A DNA stretch of 64,000 bases from Nocardia rhizosphaerihabitans (GCF_014646295.1 NZ_BMNE01000012.1:124001-188000); one strand, 5' to 3'. Positions 44,093-55,317 are shown, numbered from the stretch's first letter. The notes: generated by a model not told the origin, from the sequence alone. Translations and numbers: made by a program.

Positions 44093-45253
44093 TCAGCCGA
44101 CCGGGTCGGCGGCGATGATCTCGGGCGGGGTGCCTGCCCTGATCAAGGCGCGGCGGGTGTCGGCGATCATCCGGGGCGAACCGGCGATCTGGATCTGGCG
44201 GTCGGACCACGCGCCGAAGCTGGTGACCACCGCACCCAGATTACCGACGAGACGACGGTACATACCCGTCGACGGGGACGGCGGCGCCTGCGGATACCAC
44301 CAGGGATCGTCGCGTTCCTCGCACACCGGCACCACGGTCAGCCACGGGTTGGACTGCGAGAGCTGCCACATGTTGTCCACGTCGTAGAGGTCGCCGGGGT
44401 AGTGGCCGCCGGTGAAGAAATGCACCCGCGGGTTGATGCCGCGCTGGCTCATCTCGATCAGCTGCGCGCGCAGCGGCGCGATCCCGGTGCCCGAGCCGAT
44501 GAGCAGCACATCGCGCCCCGACTCCCGGTCGATGTGCAGGCCGCCGAGCGGACCGGCGATCTTCCACCGGTCACCGACCTTGGTGTCGTTGACGATCGCC
44601 GGGCTCACCCAGCCACCGCTGATCCGGCGCACATGGAATTCGATCTCACCGTAGGGATTGGCCGGGATCGCGGGGGAGAGGTAGCGCCACATGTTCGGCC
44701 GCTGCGGCACCTGCACGGGCACGTACTGGCCCGCCTTGAAAGGGATCGGGCCGTCGGCCTGCAACCGCACGATCGCCAGGTCGTCGAGCACCCTGCGGTG
44801 CCCGACCACCGTCGCGCCCCAGAACGGCTGCGACTTGTCCTCGTTGGCGCCGATCGCCATCGACGCGGAGACGAGGATGGTGATGTCGCTCCAGCCCTCG
44901 TGCAGTTCCCTGGTCCAGCGGTTGCCGTGGAAGGTGCGCAGCGCCGAGAGCAGCGCCCGGCCCGCCATGTCGTAGTGGTCGGCCTCGACCCCGTATTTCC
45001 GGTGATCGCGGGCCAGTTGCTCGAGGAACTTCTGCGCGCGCTCGAAGTCCTCCAGATTGTCCAGGACATACTGCAGCGCCGTCACGAGACGCTTGGGCAT
45101 CATGTCCATGGCGGGTGGGAAAAGCTCCCGTAACGCCGGGTTCTGCGCGAACAGGTGACCGTAGAAAGCGCTGATCAGCCGCTCAGGACCACCGGGTGTC
45201 TCCGACACCCCGCGGAAATCGGCGCGGACCAGCGCAAGCGAACGCGCATCCAC
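44093..45253 (-). CDS. Flavohaemoglobin-like protein, type II, second copy
   Basis: The 386-residue protein has the same plan as the one at 37342: a globin with Y31 (AFYGHLF) and proximal H84 (RDHRKYG), an FAD barrel with MWRYLSPAIPANPYGE and an NAD domain with GSGTGIAPLRAQL. The GTG start has GGGAG 11 bases upstream. It heads a two-gene operon with the stand-alone reductase. The two copies flank the EACC1/caspase unit in inverted orientation, which suggests that the unit was inserted between duplicated genes or that the duplication was dispersed by rearrangement. Confidence 0.85.
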   Translation of the reverse strand: MDARSLALVRADFRGVSETPGGPERLISAFYGHLFAQNPALRELFPPAMDMMPKRLVTALQYVLDNLEDFERAQKFLEQLARDHRKYGVEADHYDMAGRALLSALRTFHGNRWTRELHEGWSDITILVSASMAIGANEDKSQPFWGATVVGHRRVLDDLAIVRLQADGPIPFKAGQYVPVQVPQRPNMWRYLSPAIPANPYGEIEFHVRRISGGWVSPAIVNDTKVGDRWKIAGPLGGLHIDRESGRDVLLIGSGTGIAPLRAQLIEMSQRGINPRVHFFTGGHYPGDLYDVDNMWQLSQSNPWLTVVPVCEERDDPWWYPQAPPSPSTGMYRRLVGNLGAVVTSFGAWSDRQIQIAGSPRMIADTRRALIRAGTPPEIIAADPVG

Positions 45254-45505
45254 GTCGTCAAGCTCCCTTTCCCTGGAATTGCTGCAATGTGGCCCCGCCT
45301 CGGAGCGGGCGCCGTCTCAAGTATCCCCCGAAACCTGCCGCTGGGTGCAGGGATGCTCGTCACGGTCCATTCGCCGGACGGATCGTAAGCCCTCGATCGC
45401 GCCTTGGTGCGCTGTCGTCGTCATCGATATGCGTCGGTGATCTTGGACGGGGTCGCTGACGAGTCGGCGATGACGGTGACCCCTGGCGGTCGCGCCGTGT
45501 CCTCG

Positions 45506-45530
45506 CTACTCTCGATTATGACCAGAGTAG
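45506..45530. promoter_or_regulatory. Operator-like inverted repeats before the toxin-antitoxin genes
   Basis: CTACTCT (45506-45512) and AGAGTAG (45524-45530) form a perfect inverted repeat. A second, overlapping one pairs TGAC and GTCA at 45519-45533. They sit 26-50 bases before the antitoxin start, where a Phd-type antitoxin would bind to repress its operon. The rest of the 45254-45555 gap shows nothing I can name. Confidence 0.5.
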
Positions 45531-45555
45531 TCAAAATTCGGGGGAGGTGTCGGTG

Positions 45556-45852
45556 ATGGCCCGTAAGGACGGTGAACGGTCGTTCGATGTCGCGTGGCCG
45601 CTGGCCGATGCCAAAGCCAGGTTCTCGGAGTTGATCGACACGGTGGAAAGGGAGGGTCCGCAGGTGATCAGCAAGCATGGACGTGAGGTCGCCGTGATCG
45701 TTCCGGTCGAGCAGTGGCGCCGCGCAACCGCGCGCACCGGCACCCTGGCCGAGTTCTTCGCCGCATCCCCGCTGGCCGAATTGACCGACGATGAGCTGCG
45801 GCTCTTCGATCGCGAGCACAGTGACCCGGCCCACCGAGCTGTCGAGCTGTGA
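45556..45852 (+). CDS. Phd/YefM-type antitoxin
   Basis: This 98-residue protein has the Phd fold in its first 70 residues (WPLADAKARFSELIDTVEREG, then HGREVAVIVPVEQWRR) and a short C-terminal tail that should thread through the toxin active site. I start it at the ATG at 45556, eight bases after GGGGGAGG; GTG codons slightly upstream are possible. It overlaps the toxin start by four bases. It should neutralise the VapC toxin and autoregulate through the repeats upstream. Confidence 0.87.
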   Translation: MARKDGERSFDVAWPLADAKARFSELIDTVEREGPQVISKHGREVAVIVPVEQWRRATARTGTLAEFFAASPLAELTDDELRLFDREHSDPAHRAVEL

Positions 45853-46274
45853 ACTACCTGCTCGACACCAACGCCATATCGGAGCTGGTGAAGCCCCGCC
45901 CCGACCGGGGACTACTGAGCTGGCTGGCCGAGATCGACGAAAGCCGAACCCACCTGAGTGTGGTGACAATGGGCGAACTACGCAGGGGAATAGACCGTTT
46001 GCCCGACGGGAAACGCCGGTCTCGGCTCGAACGCTGGCTCGGCGAGGAGCTCCCGGCGCGATTCGAGCGCAGACTGCTGCCTGCGGATGTGAACGTCGCG
46101 CTCGAGTGGGGCGCCTGCCGGGCGAGCGCGGACCGCGCAGGCCGCCCGATCGACCCGCTCGACGCGCTCATCGCGGCGACAGCGATCACCCACCGCCTGA
46201 CGGTGGTAACCCGCAACGTCCGGCATTTCCAGGCCGTCGACGTTCCGGTCATCTGCCCTTGGGATGGCCACTAG
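45849..46274 (+). CDS. vapC: VapC-type toxin, PIN-domain ribonuclease
   Basis: This 141-residue PIN domain carries the acidic metal-binding set D6 (LLDTN), E43 (MGELRRG) and D105 (PLDALIAATA), with T/N at 121-123 (VVTRNVRHF). Such toxins cut tRNA or rRNA when released from the antitoxin. Translation starts at a GTG overlapping the antitoxin stop, so the toxin cannot be made without its partner. A PIN toxin with a Phd-type antitoxin is a common VapBC mix. Confidence 0.9.
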   Translation: MNYLLDTNAISELVKPRPDRGLLSWLAEIDESRTHLSVVTMGELRRGIDRLPDGKRRSRLERWLGEELPARFERRLLPADVNVALEWGACRASADRAGRPIDPLDALIAATAITHRLTVVTRNVRHFQAVDVPVICPWDGH

Positions 46275-46328
46275 AACTCCTTTCCGGCCCGCGTCGGAAT
46301 CGACGCACGGCTGGCTGGACCATGTCCG

Positions 46329-46631
46329 TCAGAGGCGGACCAGGACGAGGAAGGTGAACAGGTAGCCGTAGACGGCCGTGCCGCCGACCAACGACCAGCC
46401 GAAGACCGCGACCCGGGGTGCTTTGGCATGGATGAACCCGGCGACCGCGAGAGCCGGCAACGGTGCCAAGACGAGGGCGTTCACCATCCAGTGACCGATG
46501 TCGGGGATCTTCACCAGGACCCCAGTCCACAACATCACGCCGAGGACGACCCCGACAACTGCTTGCATCCCGACTACAAGCATCTCGCCGGCTGTCCTGC
46601 TCACGTATCGACCATTTCCGACGTACCCCAC
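46329..46631 (-). CDS. Small four-segment membrane protein
   Basis: This 100-residue hydrophobic protein has three or four membrane segments (MLVVGMQAVVGVVLGVMLW, then LVLAPLPALAVAGFIHA, VAVFGWSLVGGTAVYGYLF). I recognise no family. It starts at GTG 46631 with a weak ribosome binding site, or at a GTG nine codons later. A hairpin separates it from the marR gene upstream on the same strand. Confidence 0.55.
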   Translation of the reverse strand: MGYVGNGRYVSRTAGEMLVVGMQAVVGVVLGVMLWTGVLVKIPDIGHWMVNALVLAPLPALAVAGFIHAKAPRVAVFGWSLVGGTAVYGYLFTFLVLVRL

Positions 46632-46642
46632 GAACCCAGACA

Positions 46643-46680
46643 GCCTGCGGGGAGGGAATGCTGGAGCCCTCCCCGCAGGC
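46643..46680 (-). terminator. Strong hairpin, probable terminator after marR
   Basis: GCCTGCGGGGAGGG at 46643-46656 pairs perfectly over 14 bases with 46667-46680. It lies 137 bases past the stop of the minus-strand marR gene and 12 bases before the small membrane protein start. Confidence 0.6.
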
Positions 46681-46816
46681 TACCGAAACGTCCACTGGTC
46701 GTGCGGGATTGATCAGGTTCTCGCCACCTGACCCATGCTGAGCGCCGTCGGTGGACTTCGAAGTGGGCCCCTCAAACCTCACCACCGTCATCGAACTGGC
46801 AGGGAATCGGCGGCCG

Positions 46817-47251
46817 CTACCGGTAAGGATCGGTGATCTCGCGCAAGCTGGTAAGGGCGTTGCGCAGATCGCGGGCGGCGCGGGGGCCGAGATGGGCGAC
46901 CCACTCCGATTCCACCTGCGCCGCAGCCCTATTCGCTATGTCAACCGCTCGCTGTCCCCGCACCGCCGGCCGCAACAGCCGGGCCCGGCCGTCGGTCGGG
47001 TCGGGCTCCCGCTTCAGGTATCCGGCGCGCACGAGCTGGTCGACGAGCACTCCCGCAGTCTGCTTGGTGATCTGTGCCTGCGCGGCGAGGTCGGTCAGCC
47101 GCGACCCCTCGGGCCCGATCCGCGCGACCAACCGCGCCTGCGCCGGCGTCAGGTCGTCGAACCCGCCCTCGGCCAGCGCGACGAGCACCCGCCGCTCCAT
47201 CTCCCGATAGGGAACGAAGAGCAGAACCCCGAGGTTGAGCGCGTCGTCCAT
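46817..47251 (-). CDS. MarR-family regulator
   Basis: This 144-residue winged-helix protein has recognition region LAAQAQITKQTAGVLVDQLV and wing REPDPTDGRARLLRP with the conserved DGR. I start it at 47251 (MDDALN) because AAGGAG stands eight bases upstream; the frame continues nine codons further. It is divergent from the TIGR03083-type gene, with a perfect palindrome between them, so it probably represses both. Confidence 0.88.
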   Translation of the reverse strand: MDDALNLGVLLFVPYREMERRVLVALAEGGFDDLTPAQARLVARIGPEGSRLTDLAAQAQITKQTAGVLVDQLVRAGYLKREPDPTDGRARLLRPAVRGQRAVDIANRAAAQVESEWVAHLGPRAARDLRNALTSLREITDPYR

Positions 47252-47277
47252 CTCACTCCTTGATTCGGTCAGTTTCA

Positions 47278-47294
47278 CTGACTATATTAGTCAG
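47278..47294. promoter_or_regulatory. MarR operator
   Basis: CTGACTA-tat-TAGTCAG is a perfect 17-base palindrome midway between the divergent marR and TIGR03083-type genes. Extra CAGT and GCTGAC half-sites lie on each side. Confidence 0.72.
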
Positions 47295-47320
47295 AAAGGC
47301 TGACGAGTTGGAGGCCGACC

Positions 47321-47929
47321 ATGGATGTCGATCAGCACTGGCGGATCATTGCCGAGCAGCGCCGCGCGATCGCGCACCTGCTCACCGCCCTCACCCCGCA
47401 AGAGCTGGACAGCCCTTCACTCTGCGAAGGCTGGCGCATCCGCGACGTCGCCGCCCACGTAGCGCTCGCCCCACAACCACCCGGCCCCCTCGGCATGCTC
47501 CGCGAAGCCGCCCGCGCCCGCGGCAGCTTCCACCGCCTCAACCACGACATCGCCGTCCGCCACGCCGACGCCACCCCCGACCCCGCCGCCGACCTCTCCG
47601 CCGTCGCAGACTCCCGCCGCCTCCCCGCGGTCACCAACTACCGCAACATCCACTACGACGTCATCGTCCACGCCCAGGACATCGCCCGCCCGCTCGGCCA
47701 CACCATCCCGGTCGACCCCACCGCGTCAGCCGTTGCCGCCCAACGGGTCTGGACCATGGGCTGGCCCTTCTGGGCCAAACGCCGCCTCCGCGGCATCACC
47801 CTGGTCGCCGAAGACTCCACTTGGACAGCAGGTTCCGGCCCCGAGGTCCGCGGCACCACCCTCGACCTCCTCCTACTCCTCACCGGCCGCCCATCCACCG
47901 TCACCGGCCCCGGCCTCGCCCACCTCTGA
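47321..47929 (+). CDS. Maleylpyruvate isomerase/mycothiol-dependent (TIGR03083) family protein
   Basis: This 202-residue protein belongs to the DinB-like helical family. It has the signature LTALTPQELDSPSLCEGW, then RIRDVAAHVAL with its histidine, and a second HYDVIVHAQDIARPLG with two histidines. Together these would hold a metal ion and use mycothiol as cofactor. GGAGG precedes the ATG. The reaction is unknown; members isomerise or transfer small electrophiles. Control by the adjacent MarR repressor fits a detoxification role. Confidence 0.8.
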   Translation: MDVDQHWRIIAEQRRAIAHLLTALTPQELDSPSLCEGWRIRDVAAHVALAPQPPGPLGMLREAARARGSFHRLNHDIAVRHADATPDPAADLSAVADSRRLPAVTNYRNIHYDVIVHAQDIARPLGHTIPVDPTASAVAAQRVWTMGWPFWAKRRLRGITLVAEDSTWTAGSGPEVRGTTLDLLLLLTGRPSTVTGPGLAHL

Positions 47930-47930
47930 T

Positions 47931-48296
47931 TCAGCCGACAACCAACCGCACCGCCGCCTGCCGCGCGTCCTCGCCGACCTCCCCGATCTCGAAGTTCTTG
48001 CCGACGATGTGCTGGACCAGCGCCGGCTCCGGCGGCACGCCGTACTTGCGCAGGTAGTGCGGGACGGCGCCCGGCCACACGAACACCCCGTCGGTGTGGA
48101 AGTTCATCGGCACATCCCGAACCTGCGCGTCGAAGTCGTCGGCCGCGTAGCTGCGGGCGCTCAAAACCACCGGTGCGTGCGCGAGATAGGACAGGACACG
48201 ATCTCGGATCTGTGGGTCGACGGCAGGACGATTCACCACCGGTTTGCCCTCGGGATCGTGCCCGTCGAACGGTGCGGAAAGTCGAAGTTCGCTCAT
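47931..48296 (-). CDS. Conserved hypothetical protein, 121 residues
   Basis: No family is recognised. The chain is globular and soluble with a distinctive middle, PMNFHTDGVFVWPGAVPHYLR, preceded by APVVLSARSYAADD. It stands alone, convergent with the gene at 47321, and its stop is two bases from that gene's stop. The start ATG at 48296 gives MSELRLSAPF. Good codon bias and an intact frame support it as real. Confidence 0.65.
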   Translation of the reverse strand: MSELRLSAPFDGHDPEGKPVVNRPAVDPQIRDRVLSYLAHAPVVLSARSYAADDFDAQVRDVPMNFHTDGVFVWPGAVPHYLRKYGVPPEPALVQHIVGKNFEIGEVGEDARQAAVRLVVG

Positions 48297-48384
48297 TGTC
48301 GACCAAGCTACGCAGCCGGGGCCGACCGTCGTTTACCGTGCTAATGTCCCTGGTCAGAGCGGCGGACGGCTGGAAGGGGCGGGG

Positions 48385-48909
48385 ATGAAACGCGCAGGTA
48401 CAGCAGTGGTGGTGGCCGGCTTGGCGGTGGTCGGGCTGGTCGGGTGCGGTTCGGGGGAGACGTCGTCGAAGGGGGCGACCACTACGGCGAAGCCGGTGCT
48501 GTGGAATCCGTGTACTGAGATTCCGGATGATGCGTTGCGGGCCGCGGGGGTGGATCCGGCGACCGAGGAGAAGGGGGTCGCGGGGGTTCCACAGTCAGGG
48601 TGGGAGATCTGTGGATGGTCCGGTCCCCAGTACTCGCTGACCGTTTACACGACCAACAAGAGTGTGGCTCAGTTCGAGGAAAAGCCTGGCAACGTCGATT
48701 TTCGCGACGTGGCCATTGCTGGTCGCTCAGGGCGCGAGTTCCGGGTCGCAGGGGCATCGAAGCAGCTCGACTGCAATGTGGTGTTTCCCGCCTCTCAGGG
48801 TGTGGTCCAGTTGCAGGTCCTTGGCTCTGCGTTGATCGACAATCTCGGGGATCCGTGCCAACACCTTGCGAATGCGGGCGAGGTGCTCGTTCCCACGTTC
48901 CCGAAGTAG
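48385..48909 (+). CDS. DUF3558-type lipoprotein
   Basis: This 174-residue protein has a signal peptide with lipobox LVGC (C21), then a short Ser/Thr linker and a domain with conserved cysteines in WNPCTEIPDDALRAAGVDP, WEICGWSG, LDCNVVF and DPCQHL. This matches DUF3558, an exported family common in Nocardia and mycobacteria. GGGGCGGGG precedes the ATG. It heads a run of four genes that includes an ESX-substrate-like protein and EspG-like chaperone, with 13 bases to the next gene. Function unknown. Confidence 0.78.
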   Translation: MKRAGTAVVVAGLAVVGLVGCGSGETSSKGATTTAKPVLWNPCTEIPDDALRAAGVDPATEEKGVAGVPQSGWEICGWSGPQYSLTVYTTNKSVAQFEEKPGNVDFRDVAIAGRSGREFRVAGASKQLDCNVVFPASQGVVQLQVLGSALIDNLGDPCQHLANAGEVLVPTFPK

Positions 48910-48922
48910 CCAGGGGGTTCAA

Positions 48923-49300
48923 ATGTCTGGGTCGAACGCGTACTCCCAACTTCTCGCTCAGGCTAAGGCCGGAGAGGTCTACCTCAACAACGAGGCAGCG
49001 GCGTATCACATGTTCAAGGCATGCGACCAGCGTCTGTTGGATCTCCGCGAGATCCGAAACGCGGCGGTCAGAGCACAAGCGGTCAGCGGATTCGGCGATT
49101 TCCAGATGGGCAAGGACCTCGAGAAGAAGTTCCTCCTTCAGGCGACCGGAGATGACAACTCGATCGACGCCGTCATCCTCAAAGACATCGAAGCCGTCAA
49201 GCAACTGCGCGAAGTCTTCTCCATCTCCTTCAAACGCCTCACCGGCCAGGACATCGAAACCGCCAACGCCCTCGACTACACCACCGAGCAGGTGCAGTAG
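48923..49300 (+). CDS. Small helical ESX-cluster protein
   Basis: The 125-residue product is almost wholly helical (VYLNNEAAAYHMFKACDQRL and FQMGKDLEKKFLLQ) with no signal peptide. It resembles the paired helical proteins that precede WxG/PPE substrates in Nocardia, but I see no canonical WxG motif. I start it at the ATG at 48923, after GGGGG. Its TAG touches the ATG of the next gene, which suggests that the two proteins are made in equal amounts and may dimerise. Confidence 0.65.
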   Translation: MSGSNAYSQLLAQAKAGEVYLNNEAAAYHMFKACDQRLLDLREIRNAAVRAQAVSGFGDFQMGKDLEKKFLLQATGDDNSIDAVILKDIEAVKQLREVFSISFKRLTGQDIETANALDYTTEQVQ

Positions 49301-50632
49301 ATGCAACCCAACATCGCAGGACTCGACCTTCTCGGCGGCCTCCGCGACTTCGTCCTGTCCCCGTTCTCCGACGACGACGGCGAGCTCGATGCCTCCGATA
49401 TCTCCGACATCCAGAATCGGTACAACGACCAGCGCGCGACGAACCGTCAGAAGGCCGCCGAGCTCGGTTTCGACGGTGAGTACCGCCCCAACATGGTGAC
49501 GAAAACCGATGCCTTCGAGGGCAGCGTGGCCCAGCTGCGCGCCAAAGTCGACAAGATCGACCTCGACGCCGTCAACGATCTGATCAGCGCGTGGAACGAG
49601 ATCTCGACCCGCAACAGCACCTCGCTCGACGAGTTCCGCAAGCAGATCGCACGCGGCATGGCCCCCGATGTGTGGTCCGGTGCCGCCGCAACCGCGGCAG
49701 CGGAAACCGTTGCGGCATACGACGCTACGGGCAAGAAGGTCACCACCGCTGCCGCGCTCACCAGAAGCAAGCTGGACGAACTGCGCACCGGTCTCGAACC
49801 GACGAAGCGCCTCGTCCCCTTCGAGCCCGAGCATCGCAGTGGCCTGGACAACTTCGGCGGCCTCTTCACCGGCCGCGCGTGGCGCAATGACAATGTCGCA
49901 CAAGAGAATGCGCGGGTCGAGGCGGTGCGCGTGCTGAAAACCGTCTATGCCCCGGTGATTCACGAATCCGATACCAAGGTTCCGGTCATTCCCATCCCGA
50001 AGACCGTCGAAAACAGCGGCGGCGATCCTGGTGTCAACGGTGGCCCGACGACACCCATCTCGAACAACCCGAATACGTCGACGCCGGTCACCGATCAACC
50101 AGCGACGAACCCCGCGGCCGCGACGCCCGCACCGAACACCCCGTCCGACGACGACACCATCGACGACACGACCGACGACACGACCGACGACGCGACGGCC
50201 GACGATGATTCGACGACCGACGACGACGCGACCACGCCCCAATCGACCGATCCCGCGGCGACCACACCGACATCGGCGACCCCGAGTCCGACCAATCCGG
50301 GTTCGGGATCACCATCCGGATCACCCGGCGGCGGTGCGGGCGCTCCTGGATCCGGCTCCCCGAGCTCCCCTGCCCCCGGTAGCGCGGTCCCCGGCGCCGG
50401 CGCGACCACGGGCACCACCGCAGCGGGCGGTCGGGCAGCGGGTGCGGGCAGCGGCGCAGCGGGCCGGGCCGGCATGCCGGGTATGGGCGCCCCCGGCGCC
50501 AGAGGCGGCGGCAAGGACGACGAATCCACCAAGGGCATCCCCGACTACCTGATCACACAGGAACACGGTGACGAACTCACCGGTCTGGACAACGTGCCCA
50601 AGATGGTGCCGCCGGTCATCGGCGCCGACTGA
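49301..50632 (+). CDS. WxG/PPE-like probable ESX substrate with low-complexity tail
   Basis: This 443-residue protein has an N-terminal helical domain of about 225 residues. It contains a WxG turn at W125 (PDVWSGAAA) between two long helices. An extended tail follows: a Thr/Pro/Asn region, an Asp/Thr-rich block (near residues 280-310) and a Gly/Ala/Pro/Ser-rich block. There is no signal peptide, as expected of type VII substrates. It is followed by an EspG-like chaperone, which binds the tips of PPE-type helices in mycobacteria. The tail may span or stick to the cell wall. No core secretion genes are nearby. Confidence 0.7.
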   Translation: MQPNIAGLDLLGGLRDFVLSPFSDDDGELDASDISDIQNRYNDQRATNRQKAAELGFDGEYRPNMVTKTDAFEGSVAQLRAKVDKIDLDAVNDLISAWNEISTRNSTSLDEFRKQIARGMAPDVWSGAAATAAAETVAAYDATGKKVTTAAALTRSKLDELRTGLEPTKRLVPFEPEHRSGLDNFGGLFTGRAWRNDNVAQENARVEAVRVLKTVYAPVIHESDTKVPVIPIPKTVENSGGDPGVNGGPTTPISNNPNTSTPVTDQPATNPAAATPAPNTPSDDDTIDDTTDDTTDDATADDDSTTDDDATTPQSTDPAATTPTSATPSPTNPGSGSPSGSPGGGAGAPGSGSPSSPAPGSAVPGAGATTGTTAAGGRAAGAGSGAAGRAGMPGMGAPGARGGGKDDESTKGIPDYLITQEHGDELTGLDNVPKMVPPVIGAD

Positions 50633-50645
50633 ATCGTGAAACCCG

Positions 50646-51425
50646 ATGGAACAGAGTAGATCTCCCGTGCGTACCTGGCATCTCACCGCTCTAGACTTCC
50701 GCACTCTGTGGGAGGCGGCAGGCCGCGATGTCCTCCCGTACCCCCTGCATCATCGCCATACCGACGTCGAATCCCAGGCCGAGGTCCTTCGGCTCCGGAG
50801 CAAAGCCGCCGAGAACATGATGGCCGAATTCGACAGCGACCTCGACGCGGCCATGGCCGCCCTGCTGGCCCCGCACGCCCGAGTCGAGGTAGCAGGCGCC
50901 ACCGGCCGCACGAGAACGATCCGCGCGCACGGTGGTACCCGAGACACCTACGCCGCCTTGGCTATCCAGGCGCCCGGCGACGAATCCGACCCGGGCGATG
51001 TCACCCTCCACCTGATGGCCCCCGACGCCCTGGCCGCGGCAGTCCTGTCCACCCTCCCCAAAGTCGGCCCCGGCAAGGGCCGCGAAATCAAAGTCACCGC
51101 AGCCGAACTCGCCGCCCCCCGCCCCCACGTCCGCGACCCGTGGAACCCCACCCCCCGAGAACAACTCGAAACCTTCCTCGCCAAACCCACCGACACCCTC
51201 ACCCACATCGGTGTCTATGCCCACGCCAGCGTCGACAACCGCCACACCGAAGGCCGCGACGACTTCCAACTCCACGACCTCACCGGCGACGGCCGCTACG
51301 TCTTCTACGGCGAAACCACTTTCATCGCCAAACCCACCACCCCCACCCGCCTCCAGGCGACCCTCACCTCAATCCTCACCACCACCGCCACCAAGGCGCG
51401 CCAAGGCGCCTACCGCTCCCGCTGA
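50646..51425 (+). CDS. EspG-family ESX secretion chaperone
   Basis: This 259-residue protein matches EspG: it opens with a WHLTALDFRTLWEA-type strand/helix, has AGATGRTRTIRAHGGTRDTYAALA in the middle beta-sheet (near residue 85) and ends with DGRYVFYGETTFIAKP and a final helix. EspG proteins hold PPE-type substrates soluble until export. The start at 50646 is the longest; GTG at 50670 (RTWHL) is possible. It closes the four-gene cluster, 13 bases after the substrate gene. Confidence 0.78.
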   Translation: MEQSRSPVRTWHLTALDFRTLWEAAGRDVLPYPLHHRHTDVESQAEVLRLRSKAAENMMAEFDSDLDAAMAALLAPHARVEVAGATGRTRTIRAHGGTRDTYAALAIQAPGDESDPGDVTLHLMAPDALAAAVLSTLPKVGPGKGREIKVTAAELAAPRPHVRDPWNPTPREQLETFLAKPTDTLTHIGVYAHASVDNRHTEGRDDFQLHDLTGDGRYVFYGETTFIAKPTTPTRLQATLTSILTTTATKARQGAYRSR

Positions 51426-51494
51426 CCGGGTCCCGGCAACGACGATCCTGTCGTAGGAAGGTGGTGTCCGGAATCCCATGGTCAACGGAGCGAA

Positions 51495-52484
51495 TCAGAT
51501 TGCGAGGACGGTCTTTCCGCGGGCGCTTCCCGCGCCGAGGACGGCGGGGGCGGCTTCCAGGGGGACTGTTGCTTCGACCGGGACGACCACGTCGCCGGCG
51601 GCGACTCGGGTGAGGAGGCGGGTCAGTTCTGGGCCGCGGCCTTTGGATTCGAAGTTGCCGCCGGTGATGTCGCGTTCACGCAACGAGTTTTCGTCGGCGG
51701 CCCAGGTGGTGGAGTAGGCGCGGCCGCCGGGGCGGACGAGGGTGGCGTGGGAGGCGAAGTCGGCGGGACCGCTGATCACGTCGAAGAGGACGTCTATGCC
51801 GTCGGGGTGGGTGAAGCGGACGGCGCCGGTGACGCTGGAGTCGCGGTAGGCGGCCGCGTCGGGGTCGACGACGTCGGGGTCGGCGGGGCGGGTTTTGGTG
51901 TAGTCGATCGTTTCCGCGGCGCCGAGGCGGGCGACCTGGTCGGCGGCGTCACCGCGGGCGGTGGCGATCACGTGGCCGCCCGCGATATTGGCCAGCTGGA
52001 CGAGGAAGGATCCGACGCCGCCGGTCGCGCCGACGATCAGGACCGTCTGGCCGGGCTGGATCTTGGCGGTGTCGACGAGGTCCTGGGCGGTGACGCCGGC
52101 GACGGGGAGCGCGGCCGCGGCCACCGAGGTGACGCCGTCGGGGATCGGCACCAGGGTCGCGTCCTCGGGCAGCGTCGCGTACTGGGCCCAGCTGCCGTGG
52201 CCCGCGGGCGCGGTGAGGAACTTGCCGACCACCCGGTCGCCGACGGCGAACGAGCGCACGCCAGGCCCGATCGCCGAGATCGTGCCGGCGCCGTCCACCC
52301 CGAGGATCATCGGGAAATCGGTGGGCATCTTGCCCTCGAGGATGCCGTCGGCCATCTTCAGGTCGAACGGGTTGACTCCCGCCGCGTCCAGCGCGACCTG
52401 CACCTCACCTGATCCCGGCTCCGGCACCGGCACGTCGGCCAGCTCAGGGGTGGCGCCGAACTTCTGAACCACGATCGCGCGCAT
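51495..52484 (-). CDS. NADP-dependent quinone-oxidoreductase-like (zinc-free MDR) enzyme
   Basis: This 329-residue medium-chain reductase has a GroES-like N-terminal half (VPVPEPGSGEVQVALDAAGVNPFD) and a Rossmann half with GATGGVGSFLVQLA near 158. The cysteines of zinc ADHs are missing, so it probably reduces quinones or enones with NADPH. GGAG lies before the ATG. It is divergent from clpB across a 252-base gap. Confidence 0.88.
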   Translation of the reverse strand: MRAIVVQKFGATPELADVPVPEPGSGEVQVALDAAGVNPFDLKMADGILEGKMPTDFPMILGVDGAGTISAIGPGVRSFAVGDRVVGKFLTAPAGHGSWAQYATLPEDATLVPIPDGVTSVAAAALPVAGVTAQDLVDTAKIQPGQTVLIVGATGGVGSFLVQLANIAGGHVIATARGDAADQVARLGAAETIDYTKTRPADPDVVDPDAAAYRDSSVTGAVRFTHPDGIDVLFDVISGPADFASHATLVRPGGRAYSTTWAADENSLRERDITGGNFESKGRGPELTRLLTRVAAGDVVVPVEATVPLEAAPAVLGAGSARGKTVLAI

Positions 52485-52668
52485 ATGTCTCCTGTGTCTG
52501 TGGAGCCGGGTGGTCGTCGAGCGCGCCGCGAAACGGGTTGCGGCAGATCGAGCATCTCGTTGCGCAATCTTAGGTGGGCAGGGCTGCGACGTGCGGTGAT
52601 TGATCGTCTTCGGTGGTGTCGCGGCGTAGCGTGAACACCGATTCCGGCGTCCACCGGGAAAAGTTGGA

Positions 52669-52689
52669 GTTGAGCGGAACAGACTCAAC
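52669..52689. promoter_or_regulatory. HAIR element (HspR operator) of clpB
   Basis: GTTGAGC and ACTCAAC are separated by seven bases, matching the HspR inverted repeat at 11 of 14 positions, and lie 48 bases before the clpB start. It places clpB under the repressor encoded by hspR 16 kb away. Confidence 0.82.
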
Positions 52690-52736
52690 TTTGTGCGCGT
52701 TGAACCAGTCGATACCGGACACACCCAAGGAGACCT

Positions 52737-55310
<2,574 letters not shown>

Positions 55311-55317
55311 AATATCC

